From NCBI GenBank assembly GCA_030043595.1, contig JASHXJ010000330.1, positions 1-16,168 of the forward strand: DNA of 16,168 nt, in the 5' to 3' direction. Of the stretch, positions 1 through 7,600 are shown piece by piece. Under the pieces are notes generated by a model that had not been told where the DNA came from, made no database searches, and worked only from the letters and a program-made list of their open reading frames with translations. This DNA comes from Trebonia sp. (GTDB lineage Bacteria; Actinomycetota; Actinomycetes; Streptosporangiales; Streptosporangiaceae). The position numbers and the translations under genes were made by a program. How positions within the stretch are numbered: position 1 is the first letter of the stretch; each line of letters opens with the position of its first letter.

Positions 1-3000
1 CTGAAGTACTTCGCCTCCGGGTGATGGACGACGATCGCGTCGGTGGACTGCTCGGGGTGCAGCTGCATCTCCTCGGACAGCTCGACGCCGATCCGCTCGG
101 GGACCAGCAGGCGGGCGATCTTGGCGCGGTCGGCGAGATCGGGGCAGGCGGGGTAGCCGATCGAGTACCGGGCGCCCTGGTAGCGGACGCTGAAGAAGCC
201 GTCGAGATCTGCCGGGTCCGCGGCCGCGATGCCGAGCTCACGGCGGACCCGGGCGTGCCAGTACTCGGCGAGCGCCTCGGTGAGCTGCACCGACAGGCCG
301 TGCAGCTCCAGGTAATCGCGGTAGGCGTTCTTCGCGAACAGTTCGGCCGTCGCCGCGGACACCGCCGGGCCCATGGTCGCGAGCTGGAACGCCACCACGT
401 CGGTCTCCCCGGACGAGGCGGGCCGGAAGTAATCGGCCAGGCACAGCCGTGCGTCGCGCCGCTGCCGGGGGAACTGGAACCGCTCCAGCTCCGCCCCCGA
501 CTCCGCGAGCACGATCAGGTCGTTGCCCGAGCTCGCGCACCGGAAGTACCCGTAGACCACCGCGGCCTGCAGCAGGCCCTCGGTCTGCGCCCGCTCCAGC
601 CACATCCGCAGCCGCGGCCGCCCCTCGGTCTGCACGAGCTCCTCGTAGCCGGGTCCGCCCGCCTTCCGCGACGGCTTGAGCCCCCACTGGCCCATGAACG
701 TGGCGCGCTCGTCCAGGTAGGCCCCGTAGTCCGCGAGCGGCAGGCCCTTGATCACGCGCGTCCCCCAGAACGGCGGCTCGGGCACCGGGGCCTGGGTCAG
801 CGCGGGGGCGGGGGTGAGGACAGGGCCAGGGTCAGGAGCGCTTGGCCTGGCCCTGACTCGCCTTGTGCGCAGCTCGGGCAGCGTGGCGCCGGGGTCGCCG
901 CGCTTGACCGCCATCGCGGCGTTCATCAGGCGCAGTCCCTCGAAGGCGTCGCGCGCGTAGCGGACGTCGCCCTGGAACAGCGCCGCCAGGTCCTGCTCCA
1001 CGTAGGCGCGGGTGAGCGCGGCACCGCCGAGCAGCACCGGCCAGCGGCCGGCGAGCCCCCGTGAGTTGAGCTCGGCGAGGTTGTCGCGCATCACCACGGT
1101 GGACTTCACCAGTAGACCGGACATGCCGATGACGTCGGCGCCGTGTTCTTCGGCGGCACTGATGATCGCGGAGATCGGCTGCTTGATGCCGATGTTGACC
1201 ACGTCGTAGCCGTTGTTGGACAAGATGATGTCGACCAGGTTCTTGCCGATGTCGTGCACGTCGCCCTTGACCGTGGCGAGCACGATCGTGCCGCGGCCCA
1301 CGGCCGCGGCACGCTCCATGTGCGGCTCCAGGTAGCCGACCGCGGCCTTCATCACCTCGGCGGACTGCAGCACGAACGGCAGCTGCATCTGCCCGGAGCC
1401 GAACAGGTCGCCGACCGTCTTCATGCCGTCGAGCAGCACGTCGTTGATGATCTCAAGGGCGGGCCGTTCCGCCAGGGCCGTGTCGAGGTCGGCCTCAAGG
1501 CCCACTCGCTCGCCGTCGATAATCCGCCGCTTCAGCCGCTCCCACAGCGGGAGGGCGGCCAGCTCGGCGGCGCGGTCCGCCTTCGCGGACGAGGCGTCGA
1601 CGCCCTCGAACAGCTCGAGCATCCGCTGCAGCGGGTCATAGCCGTCCCGCCGCCTGTCGTAGACCAGATCGAGGGCAACCTGCCGCTGCTCGTCGGGAAT
1701 CCGGGCCAGCGGCACGATCTTGGACGGGTGGACGATCGCCGAGTCGAGCCCGGCGCGCACGCACTCGGCGAGGAACACCGAGTTCAGCACCGCGCGCGCG
1801 GCGGGCTTGAGCCCGAACGACACGTTGGACACGCCCAGCGTCGTCTGCACGTCCGGGTAGCGGCGCTTCAGCGCGGCGATCGCCTCGATCGTCTCCAGCG
1901 CGTCCCGCCGGGTCTCCTCCTGGCCGGTCGCGATCGGGAACGTGAGGCAGTCCACGATGATGTCCGACCGCCGCATCCCCCACGTCCGGGTGAGGTCCTC
2001 GACGAGCCGGATGGCGACCTCGAGCTTCCACTCAGCGGTGCGCGCCTGGCCGCGCTCGTCGATGGTCAGCGCGACCACGGCGGCGCCGTGCTCGCGCACG
2101 ACCGGCATCAGCCGGGCCATCCGCGAGTCCGGCCCGTCCCCGTCCTCGTAGTTCACCGAGTTGACGACGGCACGGCCGCCGATCAGCTCAAGGCCCGCCT
2201 CGATCACCGCGGGCTCGGTGGAGTCAAGCACCAGCGGCAGGGTCGCGGCGGTCGCCAGCCGCCCCGCGATCTCGCGCATGTCCGCGATCCCGTCCCGCCC
2301 GACGTAGTCCACGCAGACGTCGAGCAGGTGCGCGCCGTCCCGCGTCTGGCTGCGCGCGATCGCTACGCAGTCCTCGTACTTGTCCTGCGTCATGGCCTCG
2401 CGGAACGCCTTGGACCCGTTGGCGTTGGTCCGCTCGCCGATCGCCAGGAACGCGGTGTCCTGCCGGAACGGCACGTGGCTGTACAGGGACGCCACCCCGG
2501 GTTCAGGCCGCGGGCGGCGCAGGACCGGCGGCCTGCCGCCTGCCCTGCGCGTGCCGAGTCGCTCGACGAGGACGGCGATGTGCTCCGGCGTGGTGCCGCA
2601 GCAGCCGCCGGCCAGGGAGAGCCCGAATTCGCTCGTGAACCGCTCGTGCGCGTCGGCCAGCTCGGCTGGCGTCAGCGGGTAGTAGGCGCCGCGCGCTGTC
2701 AGCTCGGGCAGGCCGGCGTTCGGCTCGCAGGAGATCGGGATCGGCGAGTGCGCCGCCAGGTACCGCAGGTGCTCGCTCATCTCGCCAGGCCCGGTCGCGC
2801 AGTTGAGCCCGATCATGTCGATACCGAGCGCCTCCAGCGCCGTCAGCGCGGCGCCGATCTCGCTGCCGAGCAGCATGGTGCCGGTCGTCTCGATGGTCAG
2901 CTGCGCGATGACAAGCGCGTGCGGGGCGAGAGCCGCCACGGCTCGTTTGGATCCTATGATCGCTGCCTTTGCCTGCAGCAAGTCCGGGCACGTCTCGATG

Positions 3001-3503
3001 ATCAGCGCGTCGCAGCCGCCACGCAGCAGGCCGGCCGCGTTCTCGAAGTAGGAGTCGCGCAGCTCGCGGAAGGTCACGTGGCCGAGGGTCGGTAGCTTGG
3101 TCCCTGGCCCGATCGAGCCGAGCACCCAGCGCGGGGCGCCGTCGGCGGCCGTGAACTCGTCGGCGACCTCGCGGGCGAGCCGGGCGCCCGCCTGCGAGAG
3201 CTCCGATATCCGGTCGGCGATGCCGTATTCCCCGAGGTTGCCGAGGTTCGCCCCGAACGTGTTCGTGGTGACGCAGTCGGCGCCTGCTTCCAGGTACGCG
3301 CGGTGGACCGCGCGCACGATGTCTGGCCGCGTCACGTTGAGGACCTCGTTGCAGCCCTCGTGACCACCGAAATCGGCAGCCGTCGCCTCGCTGGCCTGCA
3401 GCATCGTGCCCATGGCGCCGTCCGCGACCACGACGCGTTGGGCGAACACTGAGCGCAGCGCGCCCGCGCGTTCGGTAGCCTCTTCTCTCGCAGTGCTGCT
3501 CAT
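1..3503 (-). CDS. metH: Cobalamin-dependent methionine synthase (partial at C-terminus)
   Basis: Transfers a methyl group from 5-methyltetrahydrofolate to homocysteine through enzyme-bound cobalamin, giving methionine and tetrahydrofolate in the cytoplasm. I translated the minus strand from ATG 3503; the frame stays open to base 1 (1167 codons, reaching HHPEAKYF), so only a few residues and the stop lie outside. The modules are in the usual order. The homocysteine domain (about 1-320) has zinc ligands C235, C301 and C302 (GLNC, GGCCGTTP). The pterin domain (about 330-610) has ERTNANGSKAF and NSVNYEDG. The B12 domain (about 620-870) has GDVHDIGKN with axial ligand H750, corresponding to E. coli H759. 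The AdoMet reactivation domain (about 905-end) has GYPACPD. A Pro/Ala-rich linker at about 880-905 joins the last two. A Shine-Dalgarno GAGGAGG lies just before the ATG. The length fits full-length MetH (about 1190-1230 aa). It is divergent from the PAC2 gene. Confidence 0.97.
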   Translation of the reverse strand, partial: MSSTAREEATERAGALRSVFAQRVVVADGAMGTMLQASEATAADFGGHEGCNEVLNVTRPDIVRAVHRAYLEAGADCVTTNTFGANLGNLGEYGIADRISELSQAGARLAREVADEFTAADGAPRWVLGSIGPGTKLPTLGHVTFRELRDSYFENAAGLLRGGCDALIIETCPDLLQAKAAIIGSKRAVAALAPHALVIAQLTIETTGTMLLGSEIGAALTALEALGIDMIGLNCATGPGEMSEHLRYLAAHSPIPISCEPNAGLPELTARGAYYPLTPAELADAHERFTSEFGLSLAGGCCGTTPEHIAVLVERLGTRRAGGRPPVLRRPRPEPGVASLYSHVPFRQDTAFLAIGERTNANGSKAFREAMTQDKYEDCVAIARSQTRDGAHLLDVCVDYVGRDGIADMREIAGRLATAATLPLVLDSTEPAVIEAGLELIGGRAVVNSVNYEDGDGPDSRMARLMPVVREHGAAVVALTIDERGQARTAEWKLEVAIRLVEDLTRTWGMRRSDIIVDCLTFPIATGQEETRRDALETIEAIAALKRRYPDVQTTLGVSNVSFGLKPAARAVLNSVFLAECVRAGLDSAIVHPSKIVPLARIPDEQRQVALDLVYDRRRDGYDPLQRMLELFEGVDASSAKADRAAELAALPLWERLKRRIIDGERVGLEADLDTALAERPALEIINDVLLDGMKTVGDLFGSGQMQLPFVLQSAEVMKAAVGYLEPHMERAAAVGRGTIVLATVKGDVHDIGKNLVDIILSNNGYDVVNIGIKQPISAIISAAEEHGADVIGMSGLLVKSTVVMRDNLAELNSRGLAGRWPVLLGGAALTRAYVEQDLAALFQGDVRYARDAFEGLRLMNAAMAVKRGDPGATLPELRTRRVRARPSAPDPGPVLTPAPALTQAPVPEPPFWGTRVIKGLPLADYGAYLDERATFMGQWGLKPSRKAGGPGYEELVQTEGRPRLRMWLERAQTEGLLQAAVVYGYFRCASSGNDLIVLAESGAELERFQFPRQRRDARLCLADYFRPASSGETDVVAFQLATMGPAVSAATAELFAKNAYRDYLELHGLSVQLTEALAEYWHARVRRELGIAAADPADLDGFFSVRYQGARYSIGYPACPDLADRAKIARLLVPERIGVELSEEMQLHPEQSTDAIVVHHPEAKYF
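821..855. repeat. 10-bp perfect inverted repeat in the metH interdomain linker
   Basis: CAGGGCCAGG (821-830) and CCTGGCCCTG (846-855) are exact reverse complements separated by 15 bases. They fall in the low-complexity Pro/Ala/Arg linker of metH between the B12 domain and the AdoMet domain. This could be a mRNA hairpin or simply a by-product of repetitive linker DNA; the sequence does not decide between them. Confidence 0.5.
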
Positions 3504-3651
3504 AGGCCTCCTCAGTGTAGACGTTTATGGCCGAACACAAAAGACATGCGCTAAAAACTGTGCGAATCACAGGTAGCGTACTGGGAGGGCGTGGCGACGT
3601 AGGCTGTAGGCAGGGGGGGCACGAGCCCCCGGGCGATCCGGAGGTGAAGTC
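3504..3651. promoter_or_regulatory. Divergent intergenic region, metH / PAC2 gene
   Basis: This 148-base gap must hold both divergent promoters. On the minus strand TACACT, 12 to 17 bases before the metH Shine-Dalgarno, fits an actinobacterial TANNNT -10, but no good -35 is visible (TTTTGT sits 17 bases upstream). A small dyad CTGTG-N5-CACAG occupies 3558-3572. I see no cobalamin riboswitch, for which the gap is in any case too short. Confidence 0.35.
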
Positions 3652-3654
3652 ATC
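3640..3654 (+). promoter_or_regulatory. Shine-Dalgarno that places a non-canonical start
   Basis: GGAGG at 3640-3644 is the only strong ribosome-binding site ahead of the PAC2 frame. It lies 7 bases before ATC (3652-3654) and 4 before GTC (3649-3651). No ATG, GTG, TTG or CTG occurs in this frame between the upstream in-frame TAG (3607) and GTG 3745. The GTG that overlaps the Shine-Dalgarno (3644) is in another frame and soon hits a stop. Confidence 0.6.
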
Positions 3655-4521
3655 AAGTTCAGCGACGTCGATGGCCCGCTCGACCACCCGGTCGCGGTAG
3701 CCGCGTTCGAAGGGTGGAACGACGCGGCCGAGGCGGCCAGCGGCGTGGTCAACCACCTCGGCATCGCCTGGCAGTCCACCCCGATCGCCGCGATCGACCC
3801 CGATGACTTCTACGACTTCCAGGTGAACCGGCCGGTGATCGAGGTCGTAGCGGGGAAGACCGAGCGGCTCGTCTGGCCCACGACGAGGCTGTCGCTGGCC
3901 CGGGCCACCTCCACCGGGCTGCCCAGGGACGTGGTGCTCGTGCACGGCGTGGAGCCGAACATGCGCTGGCGCGGCTTCGCCGACGAGCTCATCGGCGGGC
4001 TCACCGAGCTCGGCGTCGAGATGGTGGTCCTGGTCGGCGCGCTGCTCGCGGACTCCCCGCACACCCGCCCGGTGCCGGTCGCGGTCAGCGGATCGAACGC
4101 GCAGCTGCTGCGCGGCGTGGGGTCCGAGCCGTCCGACTACAAAGGCTCGTCGGGGATCGTCGGCGTGCTGGCCTACACCTGCGCCGCCGCGGACATCCCG
4201 ACGATCTCGCTCTGGGCTTCGGTGCCGCACTACGTGGCGCAGGCGCCGTCGCCCAAGGTGACGCTGGCGCTGCTGCGTACCGTCGAGGACATCCTGGACG
4301 CGCCGCTGCCGATGGCCGACCTGCCGGAGGAGGCGCGCGCCTGGGAGCGCGGCGTCGACGAGCTCGCCCAGCAGGACTCAGACGTGGCTGAGTACGTACG
4401 GACCCTCGAAGAGGCCAAGGACGCCACTGACCTGCCCGAGGCGTCCGGCGACGCGATCGCCCGCGAGTTCGAGCGCTACCTGCGCCGCCGCGGCAACCAC
4501 GCGGACGGCGGGGACGCCTGA
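3652..4521 (+). CDS. PAC2 family protein (proteasome-assembly-chaperone-like), rare start codon
   Basis: Member of the PAC2 family, named for the eukaryotic proteasome assembly chaperone 2; the bacterial role is unsettled. From memory, Rv2125 beside M. tuberculosis metH belongs to the same family. Conserved stretches are AAFEGWNDAAEAA (residues 17-29), DPDDFYDFQVNRP, WPTTRLS, VLVHGVEPNMRWRGF, LGALLADSPHTRPVP, GIVGVL and the acidic tail EASGDAIAREFERYLRRR. The first block lies upstream of the first canonical in-frame start (GTG 3745), so translation must begin earlier. The reading frame and Shine-Dalgarno GGAGG (3640) point to ATC 3652 or GTC 3649. The start at 3652 gives 289 aa, close to what I expect for the family. 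Starting at 3745 would delete a core strand and give only 258 aa. A sequencing error in the start codon is possible. The gene ends 46 bases from the convergent SCO1664-like gene. Confidence 0.88.
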   Translation: MKFSDVDGPLDHPVAVAAFEGWNDAAEAASGVVNHLGIAWQSTPIAAIDPDDFYDFQVNRPVIEVVAGKTERLVWPTTRLSLARATSTGLPRDVVLVHGVEPNMRWRGFADELIGGLTELGVEMVVLVGALLADSPHTRPVPVAVSGSNAQLLRGVGSEPSDYKGSSGIVGVLAYTCAAADIPTISLWASVPHYVAQAPSPKVTLALLRTVEDILDAPLPMADLPEEARAWERGVDELAQQDSDVAEYVRTLEEAKDATDLPEASGDAIAREFERYLRRRGNHADGGDA

Positions 4522-4537
4522 CGCCTCCTGTTGCCCC

Positions 4538-4561
4538 GCCTCGTGGCGCCACCCGCGAGGC
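4538..4561. terminator. Possible bidirectional terminator hairpin between convergent genes
   Basis: GCCTCG (4538-4543) pairs with CGAGGC (4556-4561) around a 12-base loop containing TGGCGCCA. It sits in the only non-coding gap between the convergent PAC2 and SCO1664-like genes. There is no T-run on either side, so an intrinsic terminator is only a weak reading. Confidence 0.3.
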
Positions 4562-4567
4562 CGCGTC

Positions 4568-5323
4568 TCAGACTGGCGGCCAGGGGACCGCCGGCCAGTC
4601 TTCTGGGGGGTAGGGGTGGACGCGGTGCTTGAGGAGCTTGTCTACCCGGATCTTGGTGGCGCTGACCTCGCCGCGGGCTAGGTGCTTCGACAGTTCCCGG
4701 GCGAGCCAGCCGCCGGCCAGGTCGTCGGCGAGGCGGCGAAGCGCCTCGACCGAATTCCGGGGAAGCGTCTTGCCGCGCCACTGCCACAGCACGGTGCGCA
4801 GCTTGTAGTCCTCGGCGAAGCAGACCCCGTGGTCGCAGCCGTACAGGTGGCCGTCGGGCACGGGGAGGAGGTGGCCGATCTTGCGGTCGGCGTTGTTGAT
4901 CACCGCGTCGAACACCGCCATGTCGCGCAGCCCCGCGTGGTCGTTGCGGCGGGACAGCGCGATCAGGTCCACGTCGGGGTCGAGCTCGATCCACAGCTGG
5001 CACATGCCGGGGCCGAACGGCCCGTCGCGCATGACGGTCGGCGGCACGATGTTCCAGCCCGCCGCCCGGGACACGGCGTAGGCCGCGACCTCGCGGCCAG
5101 CCAGCGTGCCCGTCGGGAAATCCCAGAGCGGCCGTTCCCCCGCGACCGGCTTGTACACGCAGGCCGCCTCGGTGCCGCCGCCCTTGATCGTGCAGTACAG
5201 CGTCGCGTTGGACGCGTCGACGAGACGGCCTTCCACCTCGAGTGTTCCGCGCTCGAGCAACTCGAGCGCGGCGCGATCGCCAGCCGGGATGTCCATTTCC
5301 CCGGCCGGAGCGCGGTCAGCCAT
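4568..5323 (-). CDS. SCO1664 family protein (PI3/PI4-kinase-like fold)
   Basis: 251-aa protein of the actinobacterial SCO1664 family (TIGR03843-type), function unknown. Visible kinase-like landmarks are VYKP with K58 (candidate ATP-binding lysine), GREVAAYAVSRAAGWNIVPPT (77-96), FDAVINNADRKIGH (138-151), which resembles the N-x-D-R catalytic loop of PI3/PI4 and HipA-like kinases, and YGCDHGVCF (161-169) with D164 at the place of the metal-binding aspartate. Kinase activity is inference from these motifs. ATG 5323 overlaps the end of the DUF3090 gene by 8 bases and has no clear Shine-Dalgarno, so translation is probably coupled. It is the third gene of the phosphatase-DUF3090-SCO1664 operon; this grouping is common in actinobacteria, as I recall it. 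Confidence 0.88.
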   Translation of the reverse strand: MADRAPAGEMDIPAGDRAALELLERGTLEVEGRLVDASNATLYCTIKGGGTEAACVYKPVAGERPLWDFPTGTLAGREVAAYAVSRAAGWNIVPPTVMRDGPFGPGMCQLWIELDPDVDLIALSRRNDHAGLRDMAVFDAVINNADRKIGHLLPVPDGHLYGCDHGVCFAEDYKLRTVLWQWRGKTLPRNSVEALRRLADDLAGGWLARELSKHLARGEVSATKIRVDKLLKHRVHPYPPEDWPAVPWPPV

Positions 5324-5876
5324 GGCTGGCCCGGTGGCCGTTCTGCCGTGGGCACACATGTCCGGTCGAGTCGAGCGGCAGCCCGCACAGCGGGCAGGGC
5401 GGCCGTCCGGCGGCGACAAGCTGCAGGGCGCGCTGGGCGAACGCCCGCGCTGCCCCGGGGCTGATCCGCACCCGGAGCACGCCAGGGCCGTCGGGGGGAA
5501 TGTCATCCGCGAGCGGCTCCACTGGCTGGTCGCTCTCCTCCTGCGCCTCGATGACGACCCGGTCGCCGTCGCTGTCCCAGGCCAGCGCGATGGCGCCAAC
5601 ACGGAAGTCCTCGGTCAGCGGCAGGTCGAGCGGGCCGTCATCACGCAGCGCGTCCGGCGCCGCGGCCGGGATGGAGCTGGTGCCGCCAGTTCGCCGCAGC
5701 ACTTCGTCGAGAAGCTCATCGATTCGCTCAGCCAGCAGGCTGACCTGGAACTTCTCCAAGACGACACTGGTGACCCGGCCACTAGAGCTCGCTTGCAGGT
5801 AGAACGTCCGGTCGCCCGGCTGCCCTACTGAGCCGGCGACGAACCTGTCCGGCGGGTCATAGTAAAAGACCGGCAT
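5316..5876 (-). CDS. DUF3090 family protein with C-terminal zinc-ribbon-like tail
   Basis: 186-aa actinobacterial protein of unknown function. The family-typical start MPVFYYDPPDRFVAGSVGQPG and the following FYLQA..VTSVVLEKFQVSLLAERIDELLDEV are clear. The C-terminus carries C161-x2-C164, H173, C175 and H181 (PPCPLCGLPL...HVCP), probably a small zinc-binding knuckle. The frame is open further upstream to 5909, but the conserved N-terminus fixes the start at ATG 5876. It is preceded by GAGGATAGG, whose TAG is the stop of the upstream phosphatase, leaving only 4 bases between the two genes. Its end overlaps the SCO1664-like start. A zinc site suggests a nucleic-acid or protein-binding role; this is not demonstrated. 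Confidence 0.9.
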   Translation of the reverse strand: MPVFYYDPPDRFVAGSVGQPGDRTFYLQASSSGRVTSVVLEKFQVSLLAERIDELLDEVLRRTGGTSSIPAAAPDALRDDGPLDLPLTEDFRVGAIALAWDSDGDRVVIEAQEESDQPVEPLADDIPPDGPGVLRVRISPGAARAFAQRALQLVAAGRPPCPLCGLPLDSTGHVCPRQNGHRASHG

Positions 5877-5880
5877 AGTC

Positions 5881-6675
5881 CTATCCTCGCTTGTCAGCCA
5901 GCCCGCCACTAGCCGGGGTTCCCGGAAATCCAGCTGCTGTGGCCGCTGTCGCGGCGACTGGTGCGTGCTCGGAACCGCCCGCGCCGCCGCCGATCACGGC
6001 GTCGCTCTCCGCGGCAAGGCCCGCGTTGTCGGCGGCGGCTGCCTGCGGCAGCAGGTCGTCGACGCTGCCGCCCAGGTCGTTCAGCCGGATCAGGAAAGGC
6101 CGCAGCGACGTGTAGCGGATCACGGTCAGCGAAGCCGGGTCCGCCTGGATCCGCTGGCACTGATCGAGGTGCAGCCCCAGGCTGTCCGCCACGATCGCCT
6201 TGATGACGTCTCCGTGTGAGCAGATCAGGTAGGTCGCGTCCTTGCCCAGCTTCGCGTTCCAGTCCCGCACCGCCGCCACCGCGCGATGCTGCATGTCCAG
6301 CATGGACTCGCCCTCGGGGCCGGGAAACCTGACCGCGCTCGGGTGTGCCTGGACGACGGGCCAGAGCGGATCCTGCTGCAGATCCCGCAGCGACTTGCCC
6401 GTCCAGTCGCCGTAATGGCACTCCCCAAGGCGGGGATCGGCGATGGTCGAGGCCAGGTGGCCGTTACGAGCGGCGGCGATGGGCTCGGTGGTCTGCTGGC
6501 ACCGTTCCAGCGGGCTGGTCACGATCGCGTCGAGCGGAACGGGTGCCAGCCGCGCCGCGAGCGCGGCGGCCTGCGCCCGCCCGCGCTCGTCAAGGCCAAC
6601 GCCGGGTAGCCACCCCGTCAGCACCTGCCCCGTCGTGGCGGTGAGCCCGTGCCGGACGAGCAGAACCGTTGTCAC
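5881..6675 (-). CDS. MSMEG_4193 family histidine phosphatase (putative phosphomutase)
   Basis: Histidine-phosphatase (phosphoglycerate-mutase-like) superfamily enzyme, likely a phosphohydrolase on an unknown small substrate; M. tuberculosis Rv2135c is the comparable protein as I recall. Catalytic elements are VRHG with nucleophile H9, PLER with R58, GE with E85 in LGECHYGDWTG, and CSHGD with H154. Residues after about 200 form an Ala/Gly-rich tail of low complexity. GTG 6675 places the RHG motif at the usual distance from the N-terminus; a GTG at 6720 is in frame but would put coding sequence through the palindrome at 6714-6732. The Shine-Dalgarno AGGAAG is only one base from the GTG. TAAAGT ends 8 bases upstream, so a near-leaderless transcript is also possible. 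It is the first gene of a three-gene operon. Confidence 0.9.
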   Translation of the reverse strand: MTTVLLVRHGLTATTGQVLTGWLPGVGLDERGRAQAAALAARLAPVPLDAIVTSPLERCQQTTEPIAAARNGHLASTIADPRLGECHYGDWTGKSLRDLQQDPLWPVVQAHPSAVRFPGPEGESMLDMQHRAVAAVRDWNAKLGKDATYLICSHGDVIKAIVADSLGLHLDQCQRIQADPASLTVIRYTSLRPFLIRLNDLGGSVDDLLPQAAAADNAGLAAESDAVIGGGAGGSEHAPVAATAATAAGFPGTPASGGLADKRG

Positions 6676-6713
6676 GCTTCCTGACTTTAGAACATTGCCC
6701 GTATTGGGCGGAC

Positions 6714-6732
6714 CCGGCACGGTCCGTGCCGG
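6714..6732. repeat. Perfect 9-bp palindrome immediately after the FHA gene stop
   Basis: CCGGCACGG-T-CCGTGCCGG occupies 6714-6732, directly abutting the TAG stop of the FHA gene (6733-6735) and 38 bases before the phosphatase GTG. As RNA it forms an 8-bp GC stem with a 3-base loop, so it may end FHA transcription. It has no T-tail. The same symmetry could be an operator for the downstream phosphatase operon. Confidence 0.5.
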
Positions 6733-7524
6733 CTAGCCCCCGTCGGCCGTGCTCAGCGAGTATTCGGCGTTCCCGAAACTCACCAGGTCACCCGCCTGCA
6801 CCTGCACCTGGCCGCGGACCCGCCAGCCATTCACGCGGGTGCCGTTCGTCGAGGCCAGGTCGGTCAGCAGCCAGCCGCCTTCTTCGGTGCGCTCGAGCCT
6901 GGCGTGCACCCGGGAGACGGTCATGTCCGAGATCGCGAGGTCGCAGCTCGCGTCCCTGCCGATGCTGAAGTGGGTGCCCTGGCCGCGCGGGAAGTGCAGC
7001 GGAAGAGGTCCCGGCGTGTCCGCTGGGCTGCGCGGCATGGCGCTCGTCAGCTTGCGGACCGAGCCGCTGGCCGACGGCGGCTCGACGCCGCGCGACTGGG
7101 TGGCGGCCAGCCAGGTCCGCCGGGGCAGCGCCGCGCGCAGCCGGCTGACCAGGGATGACTGCCGGACGGCCGGCGAGCCGGTCGGAGGCACGGGGGCGAC
7201 CAGGGCGTCGGGGGCGCGCGGGGTGGGTCCGACGCCCGGCGTCGGTACGACGCCCGGGGTGGGCGGGGTGGCCGGGATGGGTGCGGCGCCCGGGGCGGCC
7301 GGTTCCGGTAGGTCGGCGAGCAGCGGCGGGAGCTGGGACACGTGCCGTGCCTCAAGCACCGCGCTCATGCGGAAAAGGAAGGTGTCCTGGGACAGGCGGC
7401 CCGCGGCGAACTCCTCGGTCAGCTTGGCGACCACCTGGTCGCGCTCGGCGTCGGAAGCACGGACGCCGCCGACCGGCTGCGCATCCGGCAGCGTTGGGGC
7501 TGCTTCCTGCGCGGAACCTCCCAT
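6733..7524 (-). CDS. DUF1707 and FHA domain protein
   Basis: 263-aa cytoplasmic protein. Residues 20-72 (VRASDAERDQVVAKLTEEFAAGRLSQDTF...) match the DUF1707 SHOCT-like module. Residues 75-120 are a Pro/Gly/Val-rich linker with TPGV repeats. Residues about 184-258 form a forkhead-associated domain with the diagnostic residues GR (189-190), SRVH (204-207), NG (227-228) and VNG (231-233). FHA domains bind phosphothreonine, so the protein likely reads Ser/Thr-kinase signalling; the partner is unknown. It lies 76 bases downstream of fabI but has its own promoter-like sequence. ATG 7524 is chosen because a -10-like hexamer ends 6 bases before it and no Shine-Dalgarno is present. An in-frame upstream extension to 7635 would overlap fabI and is rejected. 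Confidence 0.9.
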   Translation of the reverse strand: MGGSAQEAAPTLPDAQPVGGVRASDAERDQVVAKLTEEFAAGRLSQDTFLFRMSAVLEARHVSQLPPLLADLPEPAAPGAAPIPATPPTPGVVPTPGVGPTPRAPDALVAPVPPTGSPAVRQSSLVSRLRAALPRRTWLAATQSRGVEPPSASGSVRKLTSAMPRSPADTPGPLPLHFPRGQGTHFSIGRDASCDLAISDMTVSRVHARLERTEEGGWLLTDLASTNGTRVNGWRVRGQVQVQAGDLVSFGNAEYSLSTADGG

Positions 7525-7530
7525 GAATGG

Positions 7531-7559
7531 AGTATCAGGACCAACGCAGTCCAGCGCAA
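7531..7559 (-). promoter_or_regulatory. Promoter of the FHA gene, predicted leaderless
   Basis: Reading the minus strand, TTGCGC (7559-7554) and GATACT (7536-7531) are separated by 17 bases, and GATACT ends 6 bases before the A of ATG 7524. This geometry predicts transcription starting at the initiation codon, a common arrangement in actinobacteria. Matches to consensus are 3/6 and 4/6. Confidence 0.5.
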
Positions 7560-7600
7560 GGAAAACGCGCTGAGACGGCCGCCGGGCCTGGCGCCAGGGC

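Noticed and set aside
21..3095. Long plus-strand open frames (for example 21-1064 and 1143-3095)
   Set aside because: They are antisense to metH, whose translated domains and catalytic residues are unmistakable. Their Arg/Gly/His-rich composition is typical of GC-rich shadow frames.
3558..3572. CTGTG-N5-CACAG as a CRP/FNR-like operator
   Set aside because: The arms are only 5 bp and do not match the usual TGTGA-N6-TCACA spacing, so it is mentioned only within the intergenic entry.
3504..3651. Cobalamin riboswitch before metH
   Set aside because: The gap is too short for a full B12 riboswitch with room for two promoters, and I see no B12-box-like conserved core.
2503..4230. 575-aa minus-strand open frame
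   Set aside because: It runs across metH in another frame, the intergenic promoters and antisense to the PAC2 gene, with no recognisable domain.
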